From Gimesia chilikensis (lineage in GTDB: Bacteria > Planctomycetota > Planctomycetia > Planctomycetales > Planctomycetaceae): a stretch of DNA of 64,000 nt. A program made the position numbers and the translations under genes. The stretch spans positions 372,001-436,000 of the forward strand of contig NZ_VTSR01000032.1 of NCBI RefSeq assembly GCF_008329715.1, given 5' to 3'. Below, one piece after another: positions 8,723 through 18,600 of the stretch (the first letter of the stretch is position 1; each line of letters starts with the position of its first letter). The notes beneath the pieces are model-generated. The model was not told the origin of the DNA and made no database searches. It saw nothing but the letters and a program-made list of their open reading frames with translations.

Positions 8723-10063
8723 GTGCGTTTGGTTTCGTATCTGTTGAACCTGGTTTACGGTCTGCTGCTGATTGCGGTCTCTCCCGTGTTGGCCTACCGT
8801 GCTCTGGTGTTGAAGAAATATCGCTCAGGCTGGAGCCAGAAGTTTCTCGGTAAGCTGCCCGAACGTGAAGGGGATCGTCCCTGTTTCTGGTTTCATGCGG
8901 TCAGTGTAGGCGAAGTGCTGCAGCTTCCACCGCTGCTGGCAATTCTGGGTGAACAACATCCGGAACTGGAGTTCGTGATCACGACGACTACCCACACCGG
9001 GTATGCGGTGGCCCAGGAAAAGTTTCCCGGCCATACGGTCTGCTATTTCCCGTTGGATTTCTCCTGGTCCGTAAAACGAGCCCTGCAGCGGATACGTCCC
9101 TCGGCGGTTATCCTGGTTGAAATGGAACTCTGGCCGAACTTTGTACTGGCAGCAGACCGGATGGGGATTCCTGTATCCATCATCAATGGCCGCTTGAGTG
9201 AAAAGAGTTTCCGCGGATACTGGCGGTTGCGAGCTCTGATTGGTCCGCTACTGAACCGTCTGGAGCTCATGGCTGTGCAGACTGAAGCTTATGCAGAGCG
9301 GTTTTCGCGGCTGGCCGGAAAGTCAGAGCGGATTCAAGTGACCGGGTCGATTAAGTTTGACGGAATTGAAGTCGAGCGAGGTAATCCGCTGACCCGGGAA
9401 TTACGAGATACCTTTCAGTTGAAGCAGAGAGAAATGGTGCTGATCGCGGGCAGTACTCAGGATCCGGAGGAGCGAATTGCTCTGGATGTCTACCTTGAGC
9501 TCCGTCGGCAGTATCCCGATCTGCGTCTGATCCTCGTGCCACGGCACCAGGAACGTTTTGAGGAAGTGGCAGCGCTGGTCAGAAGTTACGGCTTGCCTTT
9601 GATTTGTCGAAGTCAGCAGTCTGACGAAGATCAGGGCCGATTCATCCCATTTTCGACCTCAGAAAGACCCCCGATCTGCCTGCTGGATACACTGGGAGAA
9701 TTAAAAGCCTGTTGGGGACTGGCCGATTTCGCTTTTGTGGGAGGCAGCCTGACGAAGCGAGGAGGGCAGAATATGATTGAGCCTGCCGGATACGGTGCGG
9801 CCTTGTTATTCGGTCCCAATACATGGAATTTCAAGGATATCGTTGCTGCTCTGCTGCAGCATGAGGCGGCAACGGTGGTTCGGAATCAGGCGGAACTCGA
9901 AGGACAGCTTACGAACTGGTTGAGGAATCCTGAGGCTGCCCGGGAGCAGGGGGGCAGAGCGCAGGAGTTCGTCCTGAGTCAGCGGGGGGCCACACTGCGG
10001 ACAGCAGAGCTGTTAATGCGGTCACTGGATGAGGTGGCACGCTCTACCGGTAAGGCGGCTTGA
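8723..10063 (+). CDS. waaA: 3-deoxy-D-manno-octulosonic acid (Kdo) transferase
   Basis: 446 residues, inner-membrane-anchored GT30-family enzyme that adds Kdo from CMP-Kdo to lipid A precursor. Residues 1-26 form the N-terminal membrane anchor. Family motifs are FHAVSVGEV (acceptor-side domain), VEMELWPNF, IINGRLSEKSF, QTEAYAERF, GSIKFDG, AGSTQDPEE, LVPRHQERFEEV and FVGGSLTKRGGQNMIEPA. Start is GTG 8723, supported by AAGGGGAA about 9 bases upstream (8706-8713). It lies 48 bases after secA and may be co-transcribed with it. Its presence supports a Gram-negative envelope with lipopolysaccharide-type lipid A. Confidence 0.95.
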   Translation: MRLVSYLLNLVYGLLLIAVSPVLAYRALVLKKYRSGWSQKFLGKLPEREGDRPCFWFHAVSVGEVLQLPPLLAILGEQHPELEFVITTTTHTGYAVAQEKFPGHTVCYFPLDFSWSVKRALQRIRPSAVILVEMELWPNFVLAADRMGIPVSIINGRLSEKSFRGYWRLRALIGPLLNRLELMAVQTEAYAERFSRLAGKSERIQVTGSIKFDGIEVERGNPLTRELRDTFQLKQREMVLIAGSTQDPEERIALDVYLELRRQYPDLRLILVPRHQERFEEVAALVRSYGLPLICRSQQSDEDQGRFIPFSTSERPPICLLDTLGELKACWGLADFAFVGGSLTKRGGQNMIEPAGYGAALLFGPNTWNFKDIVAALLQHEAATVVRNQAELEGQLTNWLRNPEAAREQGGRAQEFVLSQRGATLRTAELLMRSLDEVARSTGKAA

Positions 10064-10205
10064 TTGAGAGGCTGCAGGCATTCTCTCTGGCATCGAAAAA
10101 TCGGGGTACTCTTTTCAGAAACCTTGCGTAAATCACGGAGCGAGAGTGAAGAGACGCTTGTTGAGTGCACTGCAAATTTCTACAATTATGCACAGTCTCA
10201 GAAAT

Positions 10206-10239
10206 ACGTCAGCGCCCGCTGCTCGCGCTGAGCTGACGT
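10206..10239 (+). promoter_or_regulatory. Hairpin in the metK upstream region
   Basis: ACGTCAGC (10206-10213) pairs perfectly with GCTGACGT (10232-10239). A competing pairing of CAGCGC with GCGCTG lies within the same stretch, so two alternative folds are possible. No T-run follows. It does not match the SAM-I, SAM-II or SAH riboswitch cores that I know. It could be an operator or the end of the waaA transcript. Confidence 0.3.
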
Positions 10240-10294
10240 GGGATGAAATCTCTTTACAGTGGCTCGAGAGATGCTTAGATCAGCCTCAGAGAGC

Positions 10295-10321
10295 TTGATC
10301 CATTTCCTGACCAGGTACAAT
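10295..10321 (+). promoter_or_regulatory. Possible sigma-70-type promoter for metK
   Basis: TTGATC (10295-10300) and TACAAT (10316-10321) are separated by 15 bases; reading the -35 as CTTGAT gives 16. The predicted start near 10328 leaves a short leader of about 17 bases with GGTGGAG before ATG 10345. If this is the only promoter, the hairpin at 10206 is outside the transcript and would act on DNA rather than RNA. Confidence 0.35.
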
Positions 10322-10344
10322 GCAATTTAAGGGTGGAGTGACGC

Positions 10345-11523
10345 ATGGCTAAATTTTCGTTCACAAGTGAATCTGTCAGTATGGGACATCCTGACAAAGT
10401 CTCAGACCAGGTTTCCGATGGCATTCTGGATGCACTGCTTGCTGAAGATCCTTACTCACGCGTCGCTTGTGAAACTCTGTGTACCACAGACTTCGTTCTG
10501 CTTGCCGGTGAAATCACCAGCAACGCCAACGTCGATTACGAGAAAATTGCCCGCGATGTCATTCGCGACATCGGTTACACCAGCGAAGACATCGGCTTCA
10601 ACGCAGATACCTGCGAAGTGCTGGTGAAACTGCATCAGCAGAGTGCAGATATTGCCCAGGGCGTCGACGCCGAAGGGGCTGGCGACCAAGGGCTGATGTT
10701 CGGTTATGCCTGCAATCAGACGGAAGAGTACATGCCGGTACCGATTGCTCTGTCGCACCGCATTCTGAATAAACTGACTGAAATCCGTCAGAACGGCGAA
10801 GTCAACTGGCTGCTGCCGGACAGCAAAAGCCAGGTCACTGTCGAATACGAAGACGGCAAGCCTGTCGGTGTTTCCGCGGTTGTGGTTTCAACCCAGCACA
10901 CTGATGAGGTTACCCAGGCTGAGATTCGCGAATTTATTATCGAGAAAGTCATCAAGGATGTCATCCCTGCCGACTTTTTGAGTGATGATACCAAGTATCA
11001 TATCAATCCGACCGGACGGTTTGTGATCGGCGGACCTCACGGTGACGCTGGTTTGACTGGTCGTAAGATTATTGTCGATACCTACGGTGGCTGGGGCCGT
11101 CATGGCGGCGGTGCTTTCAGTGGTAAAGACTCAACCAAAGTAGACCGCTCCGCTGCTTACATGGCCCGTTACATTGCCAAGAACATCGTTGCCTCAGGAC
11201 TGGCCACAGAGTGTGAAGTTCAGCTTTCCTACGCAATTGGTGTAGTCGAGCCGACCAGCGTGTATGTGGACACCAAGGGAACTTCCGTGATACCGGAAGA
11301 GAAAATTTCCGAACTGGTTCGTGAGCTGTTCCCGCTGAATCCGCAGGGGATCATCGAACATCTGCAGCTGCGTCGTCCTATTTTCAGAAAGACCACCTGG
11401 GGCGGACATTTTGGTCGGAACGATCCCGATTTTACCTGGGAAGCAACCGACAAAGCTGCTGAACTGAGAGACGCTGCTGGCTTGGGAAATGAAGTTCCCG
11501 AGCCTCAATTTGCCATTTCCTGA
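10345..11523 (+). CDS. metK: S-adenosylmethionine synthetase
   Basis: 392 residues; converts methionine and ATP to S-adenosylmethionine, phosphate and pyrophosphate in the cytoplasm. Signature motifs are [18 protein letters not shown] (N-terminal active site), [12 protein letters not shown] (methionine loop region), [21 protein letters not shown] (given up to 20 residues: [20 protein letters not shown]) and [19 protein letters not shown]. The length matches the bacterial family (about 385-400). A GGTGGAG ribosome site precedes the ATG. It also supplies the substrate for the QueA enzyme encoded later in the window. A membrane protein gene follows after 62 bases. Confidence 0.98.
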   Translation: MAKFSFTSESVSMGHPDKVSDQVSDGILDALLAEDPYSRVACETLCTTDFVLLAGEITSNANVDYEKIARDVIRDIGYTSEDIGFNADTCEVLVKLHQQSADIAQGVDAEGAGDQGLMFGYACNQTEEYMPVPIALSHRILNKLTEIRQNGEVNWLLPDSKSQVTVEYEDGKPVGVSAVVVSTQHTDEVTQAEIREFIIEKVIKDVIPADFLSDDTKYHINPTGRFVIGGPHGDAGLTGRKIIVDTYGGWGRHGGGAFSGKDSTKVDRSAAYMARYIAKNIVASGLATECEVQLSYAIGVVEPTSVYVDTKGTSVIPEEKISELVRELFPLNPQGIIEHLQLRRPIFRKTTWGGHFGRNDPDFTWEATDKAAELRDAAGLGNEVPEPQFAIS

Positions 11524-11585
11524 TTTTCAGCGAATCATTGATTTTCTGAAATCAGCAACGCCGAGCCTTATGGAGAACGCTCGTC

Positions 11586-12503
11586 ATGAATACTTCAAAT
11601 CCGAGTATTACTCAGATCAGGGAACGATCCACAGGGGGGAAGTCATCTCAACAGAGGTGGCTTTTCCCTTTTTTGTTTCTCGGGGGGAATCTGCTGATTG
11701 CCCTTGGGCTGGTGGTGCTGCGCATCACAGGCTGGTTACAGATCGAAGCGAGTTTTGTGCCTTTGCTGGTCACAGGCGGGCTGCTTTCCGCTTCCGTTGC
11801 ACTGGTGTTATTCAGTCTGCATCGGAAACGGCTCATTCTTCAGCTTGAGGATCGCAAGCACTTACTCACGCTGGCCCTGGTCTTACCTGTGTTGATCGGG
11901 ATGCTGGCGGTGCACCCGTCTGAGGGACTGTCGTTGCCCGGCATTTATTTCTTTTCGCTGACCTATTTCATGGCTTTTGCCGGCGTTTTGGAGTGGCTCA
12001 ATCGAGAAGCAGTTCATTGGCAGGAGTCTGATCTGATTCCATTTCCAGAAGAAGAGTTACCTGATGCAGAGGTCGCTTTGCTGGAAAGCCCGGTGAGGGA
12101 ATCTGCGGGGGATAACGAAGCGTTGTTTGCAGCATTGCTGGATCAGGGAGAGAGTGCAGGTGACCTCTCTGAAACGCGTTTAGATGATGAAAACTGTTCC
12201 CAGTGGATGAATCGTTCAATTGATAAAGCAGGTGGGGAAACGGTTGAGGGAGGGATGCAGGTCCGTTTTGCGAGAAATCAGCGGTTGCAGGTGGTGCATG
12301 TGAGCCTGAATCCTCCTCTGGAAGGGGTATTATCGATCAGTTGTGAGGTGGAAAACGCAACAGGGACGCGAACCCGGGTTCTGGAAAAGCGAGCGTACGG
12401 GGTGAGTATTGAAGTCAAACGTGTCTCAGATCTGGATGAGGAGTTTGAGAGCCTGCTGCACTATCAAATCACCAGTTCTACCGCAAGTGAAGATGTGGCC
12501 TGA
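11586..12503 (+). CDS. Membrane protein with acidic cytosolic domain, unknown function
   Basis: 305 residues. The first 135 hold four hydrophobic segments (about 27-47, 54-76, 90-110, 116-134); an arginine-rich cluster (SLHRKRLILQLEDRK) lies between segments 2 and 3. Residues 140-210 are acidic and low complexity. The last 80 residues form a compact beta-rich domain (QVRFARNQRLQVVHVSLNPP, then LEKRAYGVSIEVKR). No known family is recognised. GGAGAA upstream supports ATG 11586. It follows metK by 62 bases on the same strand. Confidence 0.55.
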   Translation: MNTSNPSITQIRERSTGGKSSQQRWLFPFLFLGGNLLIALGLVVLRITGWLQIEASFVPLLVTGGLLSASVALVLFSLHRKRLILQLEDRKHLLTLALVLPVLIGMLAVHPSEGLSLPGIYFFSLTYFMAFAGVLEWLNREAVHWQESDLIPFPEEELPDAEVALLESPVRESAGDNEALFAALLDQGESAGDLSETRLDDENCSQWMNRSIDKAGGETVEGGMQVRFARNQRLQVVHVSLNPPLEGVLSISCEVENATGTRTRVLEKRAYGVSIEVKRVSDLDEEFESLLHYQITSSTASEDVA

Positions 12504-12972
12504 TTTCTGCCGAATTCCCCAGGTGCTGTCATGGCCAGCAGATACGTCCATTCGGCGAAAGAAATAAGAGCAAAATGTGGTAAAATAGGGGTTTATATTT
12601 ATTTTCAGGGCACGGAATTTTGCCTATATTATAGCTTAGCTGGATTTTTCTAAATTTCGCTAGTTTCCAATTTTATGAATCGCTATACTTTGCGGTCAAC
12701 GGTCAGCGATTGTGGTCTGCTATGTTGCTGACTATGAAGTGAGACAGGAGTTGTTGCCTGGCTTGCACCCAATCATGACAACTCATTGGTTACTTTGGCG
12801 TAAGCGTTTTGGTAATCAGTTAGTGCATCTGCATTTGTCTCAGAATCTGGTTTTCAATAGATTCTGTTCTAAATGGAAATTGTGCTGCATCACGACAGGA
12901 CGCGTGTTGAATGGAGTTCGAACTCTGCCCGCGTTGCGAGTTTGACAGAGACTGAATAAGGATGTCAGGAAC
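12504..12972. other. Intergenic region before the FabH-like gene
   Basis: 469 bases, AT-rich in the middle. A composite hairpin, GCCGAAT (12509-12515) with ATTCGGC (12550-12556) and an inner TGCTG/CAGCA pairing, may end the upstream transcript but has no T-run. A TATATTATAG stretch at about 12624 is a possible -10 region. A 77-codon frame at 12712-12945 lacks a ribosome site and protein-like composition and is not called. Confidence 0.45.
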
Positions 12973-14121
12973 ATGCACAAGATGTCTTTAAAAGTTCAAA
13001 CAAAAAATCAGGTAAACTCAAACGATCTGGAATCAGTTCTAGACGCGTCGGGGTTATTAGACCAGCAGATAAATCTGGCACCTGAGAATAAAAAAATAGA
13101 GAGCAAGCGTGGTCGCCAGGTGATTAGTCAACGAACTAATTCATTGTTGGGGGTCCAGATTGTTTCCAGTGGTTCCTACGTACCCGACAATGTGGTAACG
13201 AATCAGGACCTGCAGAAACGGTATGGTTTTGACCCGGAATGGATTGAACAGCGAACGGGAATTCTGGAGCGTCGACATGCTCCTGAGGGAATTGCAACCA
13301 GCGATCTCTGCTATGAAGCAGCACAAAAGGCAATTCGTGCTGCCCGCGTGAACCCGGAAGACATCGACCTGTTGATCGTGGGAACGTTCACTCCCGATTT
13401 TCAGTGTCCCTCCGTCGCCTGCCTGGTGCAGGACCGCCTCGGGCTGGATGCACCTGCCATTGATCTGCAGGCTGCCTGTGCTGGATTCATGTATGCACTG
13501 GTGACCGCAGCTCAGTACGTCGCGACTGGGAACAGCAAACTGGCACTGGTCATCGGTGGTGACTGCAACAGCCGGATTGTCAATCCGGAAGACCGCCGGG
13601 TCGCTCCACTGTTCGGTGATGGTGCTGGAGCTGTGCTCCTGGCCAAAGGTGATCCACATCAGGGTTTGACCTGTTATCAGACCGGATCCGATGGGAGTGG
13701 CTGTTCGCTGCTGGATCGTCCTGCAGGGGGAACCCGTAATCCGGCTACCGCGGAAGACATTCAAGAAGGGCGGCATTTCCTGAATATGGACGGCCGTAGC
13801 GTCTTTAAATGGGCTGTTCGTACTGTCGCTGATTCCATCGATCTGATGCTGACCAAAACCGGTATGAGCGTGCACGATGTTGATCTGTTTTTAATGCATC
13901 AGGCCAATATCCGCATTATTGATTCCGCCTGCGATCAACTGGGGATTCCTCGTGAAAAGGTCTACAATAACCTTGATCGTTATGGTAACACCTCCGGCGG
14001 TTCAATTCCCATCGTTCTGGATGAAGCTTTCAATGCGGGCCGCATTAACCGGGGAGATACAATCCTCCTGAGCGGCTTTGGTGCCGGCCTGGCCTGGGGA
14101 ACCGGTCTGTTCCGCTGGTAA
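12973..14121 (+). CDS. 3-oxoacyl-ACP synthase III (FabH-like) with N-terminal extension
   Basis: 382 residues. The KASIII thiolase fold starts near residue 59 (LGVQIVSSGSYVPDNVVTN). The catalytic triad is visible: Cys in DLQAACAGFMYAL, His in LFLMHQANIRII and Asn in NLDRYGNTSGGS. GDGAGAVLL and the C-terminal GFGAGLAWGTGLFRW also fit FabH. Family members usually begin at the fold and have about 320-335 residues, so the polar first 58 residues are extra; both ATG 12973 and ATG 12982 would retain them. The enzyme should condense an acyl-CoA with malonyl-ACP to start fatty-acid or related synthesis. No other fatty-acid genes are adjacent, so a specialised role is possible. Confidence 0.88.
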   Translation: MHKMSLKVQTKNQVNSNDLESVLDASGLLDQQINLAPENKKIESKRGRQVISQRTNSLLGVQIVSSGSYVPDNVVTNQDLQKRYGFDPEWIEQRTGILERRHAPEGIATSDLCYEAAQKAIRAARVNPEDIDLLIVGTFTPDFQCPSVACLVQDRLGLDAPAIDLQAACAGFMYALVTAAQYVATGNSKLALVIGGDCNSRIVNPEDRRVAPLFGDGAGAVLLAKGDPHQGLTCYQTGSDGSGCSLLDRPAGGTRNPATAEDIQEGRHFLNMDGRSVFKWAVRTVADSIDLMLTKTGMSVHDVDLFLMHQANIRIIDSACDQLGIPREKVYNNLDRYGNTSGGSIPIVLDEAFNAGRINRGDTILLSGFGAGLAWGTGLFRW

Positions 14122-14166
14122 CAGCCAGACCTTACCTATGTCGTCCGCTCAATTATGCCCGCTGTC

Positions 14167-15474
14167 TTAATCAGCGTCACCCTGCGTTCTGGGATTCTCA
14201 TCTGACGGTGTCTGGGCTTCATCAGTGGGAGACTCTTCTGGTTCCACAGGACGTTCGATGATGGGTTCGCCTGATTTCGCGACTCCAGCCAGCGGAAGCT
14301 CGTCTGTCTCTTCCTGGTCTTCATCTGCCACATAGACGTGATCCAGCGGCGTTCCATCGTCACACTTGCGGAGCAGGAAGTAGACGATGGTACTGGCAGA
14401 CCAGAAGAAGCTGATAACGAAGCCTGAGAACAGCAGATTCAGGATAGAGCCCCAGCCAATGGATATCGTTGCAGCCAGAGTCGGCTGATCCTGCTGAAAG
14501 AGGTTTAGAGCCTGTTCGCTGCCCATGCCCCAGCTGACTCCCCAGAAAGCGAGGTATGACATCACCTGCAGCAGAACCGCAGCAAAAAACAGACAGACAG
14601 CCCCGTAACAAAGCACAACGACAGTCAGCCAGAGAAAATACCAGATCCGGCCAAACAGGTAGCTGAAGATCCGGCTCAGGCCATCGAAACCATCGCTGTC
14701 TTCCACGCTGATGGTAGTCATCATCAGCGGCCAGCCCGCCAGTGTCACCAGCAGGATGAGGGTCAGCACAAAGGCAAACAGGAAGGCAAGTCCCCAGAGG
14801 AGGCTTACGATCACTCCGCCGGCACCGGGGATGTTGCCAAACAGGCCGATCAACAGGCAAAGCACCCAGAAAAAGCCCATTCCGGCGAAGGGGAGCAGGG
14901 GGGCGCTAACCAGTGACAAAATTCGTTTCAGTGAAAATCCCAGTGCGGCCCGACAGCCGATATGGTCATCCTGGGCAAACTGGATCGCTGCAATGCGGGT
15001 AATTGCCCCTCCAAAAACGGCCCAGACAATGACGGCCCATAAGAGCTGTGTCGTCGCATAGGCCAGGGCACTCCAACTGGCGCCTGTTTCAAACAGCGTC
15101 AGCACCGGTCTGGTAAAGAACCCCATCGGTTCCAGCAGAGTCGCAGGGGATAAGAGTTCTCCCGAGGGAGAAGTCGATAGTCCACTCAATCGCTCGGAAG
15201 TCAGAGATGCGGATACCACGCCTGCTGAAGGAGGTGGAAACTGGATTGTGTGTTGAACCGCAACGATACCTGTAGACGCGGGCGCCTCTGGTGCGAATGG
15301 AAGTTTATTGAACAGGTAGTTTCCCAGCGAAAGCATCAGCAGGCCGGCGACTGCGAGCAGGATCTTCTGGAAATCAACCGCCAGTCGGAAGGTGCGAAAC
15401 AGATGCAGCCAGGGAAACAGGATTTTATAGGGTATCGGTTGAGTGAGTGGCGATGTTTTTTGATTCATCTTCAT
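14167..15474 (-). CDS. Polytopic membrane protein of unknown function
   Basis: 435 residues with about seven hydrophobic segments: one near 38-58, a loop of about 65 Pro/Ser-rich residues, then clusters near 125-155, 185-255 (two or three spans), 290-320 and 350-375. The C-terminal 60 residues are strongly acidic (many Glu/Asp/Pro). A LFRTFRLAVDFQKILLAVAG segment opens the first span. No transporter or enzyme motif is recognised. It converges with the FabH-like gene (45-base gap). Confidence 0.55.
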   Translation of the reverse strand: MKMNQKTSPLTQPIPYKILFPWLHLFRTFRLAVDFQKILLAVAGLLMLSLGNYLFNKLPFAPEAPASTGIVAVQHTIQFPPPSAGVVSASLTSERLSGLSTSPSGELLSPATLLEPMGFFTRPVLTLFETGASWSALAYATTQLLWAVIVWAVFGGAITRIAAIQFAQDDHIGCRAALGFSLKRILSLVSAPLLPFAGMGFFWVLCLLIGLFGNIPGAGGVIVSLLWGLAFLFAFVLTLILLVTLAGWPLMMTTISVEDSDGFDGLSRIFSYLFGRIWYFLWLTVVVLCYGAVCLFFAAVLLQVMSYLAFWGVSWGMGSEQALNLFQQDQPTLAATISIGWGSILNLLFSGFVISFFWSASTIVYFLLRKCDDGTPLDHVYVADEDQEETDELPLAGVAKSGEPIIERPVEPEESPTDEAQTPSDENPRTQGDAD

Positions 15475-15572
15475 TAGAATGACGATCCACAGGAGATGAG
15501 GCAGATGTTGATCTGATTGCTGAGAGCAGTTTGAGAACGGACGCTCTCGGCCCGACTGTTCAATTGAGGCGT

Positions 15573-15578
15573 ATTATA
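15573..15578 (-). promoter_or_regulatory. Possible -10 element for the membrane protein gene
   Basis: On the minus strand the bases read TATAAT, a perfect -10 hexamer, about 100 bases upstream of the start at 15474. The matching -35 region is poor, so this is tentative. Confidence 0.3.
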
Positions 15579-15628
15579 GACAGTCAGGCAGAAATGATGC
15601 TATGTCAGACTGCGATCTAACGCATTTC

Positions 15629-18600
15629 TCAGACAGATTTTACCGTTTGACCGTTCAGTTTCGGTTCAGCAACGGGTTCGGTGGCTGGCCGCGCGGTTTG
15701 TTTCGCGTCCGGAGTGCAGGACTGGTAAATCAGCGGAATGGCCAGCAGGGTAATTAAGGTGCCTGCGAGCAAGCCTCCGACAACGACTCGTGCCATCGGG
15801 GCCTGCAGTTCGCCTCCCTCACCCCAGCCCAGTGAAATCGGGATCATGGCCAGCACGGTGGTCAGTGTGGTCATGAGAATGGGCCGGAAGCGGCGTGTCG
15901 CTGCCTGCAGAATCAGCTCAGATGTCGGTTTTTCAGGATGCCGGCGTTTCAACTGGTTGATGTAATCCACCAGGACGATCGCATTATTGACGACGATCCC
16001 CGAGAGAACGACGATGCCGATGAAGGATTGCACATTTAGAGTCGTTTCAGTGAAAACAAAAACCCAGATGACACCGATCATACCCAGTGGGACAGCGAAC
16101 AGAATATAAAATGGATCACGGAGCGATTCGTACTGCGAAGCCATGATCATGTACATCAGAATAATCGCCAGGACGAATCCCTGTTGCAGGGCACTGAAGC
16201 TTTTCTGTTGCTCTTCCCAGTCTCCGGCGACGCTGACTGAGAAACCAGATGGGATCTGAATCGCGTTCAGATTATCTTCCAGTTCCGGGACGATGCTGCC
16301 CAGGTCCCGTCCTTCGACATCAGCAAAAATTCGCAACACCCGCTGCTGGTTGTGCCGTTCAATCACAACTGGTGCATCATCGGATTCAAATTTAAGAAGA
16401 TTCTTGAGCGGAATTGTACGCCCGTCAGCCGTCGTGACGCCGACCTGCTGGACGTCGCCGATCTGGTTGCGGTCTTCCTCGCGGAGTCGAACCATGACGG
16501 GGAATTCGTCCCCTTCTTCACGGTAGAGCGTGGCTTCCGTTCCGCGGATGGTGGTTTCCAGGGTCTGGGCGATGTCCTGCACACTGATTTTCAGCAGGCC
16601 TGCTTTTTCACGGTCAATCGAAGCGGTCAATTCGGGACGCTGATCTGAAATTTCTGCTTCGACATTGATCAATCCGGGAGTCGACTTCATGACGCCGACA
16701 GCCTGCTCCACGATCTGTTGAGCGAGTTGCATATTGTGACCGGCAACCTGTACGACCAGGTCGCCACCCCCTCTACGGCCAATCATGCGCATGACCATCA
16801 TTTCGGTTTGCGCTTTGACCTGCACTTTCATGCCGGGGATTGGACCGATGGCATCGTCGAGGGCTTTGCGGATTTCCTCAATCCCTCGTTTCCGCTCTGT
16901 TCTCGGAGAGAGTTTGATGCGGAGCGTGGTACGGTTCCAGCGGTCTGCGTCATCAGCGCCATCGCCGATAAAAGATGCGATGGCAAGGGCCTCCGGGACG
17001 GATTCGATGGTTGCCTGTTCGAGAATCCGGGTCTGTTGATCGAGTTTTTTCAGCTGGATTCCTGCCGCCATTGAGGAATAGACATTGATGGCTGCTTCAT
17101 CCGTTTTGGGAAGAAACTCAGTTTTAATCCGCGGGATCAGGCCGAGTGTGGTTGTAAAGCAGAGCAGCAGTAGAAAGCCGATCAGGACTGCGTGTTTCAG
17201 GCTGAATTTTAAAATCCGCTCGTAGATCCGCTCCAGTAAGAGGAGCACGCGATGGTTCAGATTGTGGAACCCGTCTATCAGAGCAAACCAGGGGCGGGTC
17301 CAGCGGGAATGGGTTTTCGGGGTCTGATCAGGAATCCAGTAGGCGCTCATGACAGGAGTCAGAGTCAGGCTGGCAAACAGAGAGCAGATCAGCGAGAAGC
17401 CGACAACCCATGCCAGTTGATGCAACAGAATCCCGGTGGTCCCCTGGATGAAGATCAGGGGCAGGAAGATGATCAGTGTGGTCATAGTGCTGGCGATAAT
17501 CGCCCCCGAGACTTCCTCGGTGCCTTCGATGGCGGCAGTTTTGGCGTCCAGACCGTCTTCCCGTTTGCGGAAAATACTTTCCAGTACCACGATGGAATTG
17601 TCGACCAGCATGCCGACTCCGAGAGCCAGGCCACCGAACGAAATAATATTCAGTGTGAAGCCCTGGAAGTAGATCAGGATGAAGGTGGCCAGAACCGAGA
17701 GGGGCATACAGACCCCAATCACCAGCATGCTGCGGAAACTGCGCAGGAAGAGAATCAGGACTATGAAGGCCAGTCCCATACCATACAAGGCAGCCTGCTG
17801 GATGTTGGCGATTGACTGCCGGATGTATTCCGAGTTGTCGACCCGAATGCTCAGTTGTACGTCGGGCATCGATTTGTTGACGCGTTCGAGCTGTTTCTGC
17901 ACCAGATCACTGACGCTGATTGTATTGGCGCCTGATTGCTTATAAACGTAGAGCAGGATCCCCGGTTTGCCGTTCATACGGGTGAGCTCGGTTCGCTCTT
18001 TTTCGCCATCAACGACATTGGCGATATCCCGAACATGCACTGTTGCGCCGGATTGTTCGCGGACAACCGTATTTTCGATCTGCTCCAGGCTGGTGAATTC
18101 ACCCTGGCTGCGGATGAGTAAATTCAGGTTGCCTTCTTCGTAGTTTCCCGCGGGTTGATTTATGTTTTCCTGCTTCAGGGCGTTGACGACTTCATTTACA
18201 CCCATGTTGAGCGATTCGAGCTTGCTGCGATCCAGGTCAATCTGGATCTCGCGTACAATGCCGCCCCGCATTCGTAGTCGGGCCACACCTTCCAGCTGCT
18301 CGAACTGTGGAATAATCTGATTTTCGGTCAGTTGCGACAGAGTAATGGGGTCGAGTTCGCTGTTCAGGCCCAGGTAAATGATCGGCCGGTCAGCGACGTC
18401 AAAATGTCGGATGTAAGGATCTTCCGCCCCTTCCGGTAGAGAGTTGCGGAGCTTATTCAACGCGTCGCGGACTTCGTTGATTGCCAGGGTCAGATCGGTG
18501 CCCCACTGGAACTGCAGTCGAACCGTGCTGCTGCCTTCCATGCTGCTGCTGAGGATATTTTCAATTCCGGAAACCGAGCTGAGGGTCTGCTCGATCGGTC

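Noticed and set aside
10064-10344. SAM or SAH riboswitch before metK
   Set aside because: I looked for the conserved cores of SAM-I, SAM-II and SAH types and did not find them; only unassigned hairpins are present.
12609-12626. Sigma-54-like GGGCACGGAATTTTGCC before the FabH-like gene
   Set aside because: The GG and GC elements are 11 bases apart instead of 10 and the first T is missing; sigma-54 tolerates little spacing change.
12900-12945. GGAGTTCGAACTCTGC resembling a tRNA T-arm
   Set aside because: The bases flanking the TTCGAAC loop do not pair (TGGAG with TCTGC), and no anticodon arm or acceptor stem can be built around it.
12712-12945. 77-codon frame in the intergenic region
   Set aside because: No ribosome site, unusual residue composition (Trp/Cys/Leu-rich without pattern), and it overlaps likely regulatory DNA.
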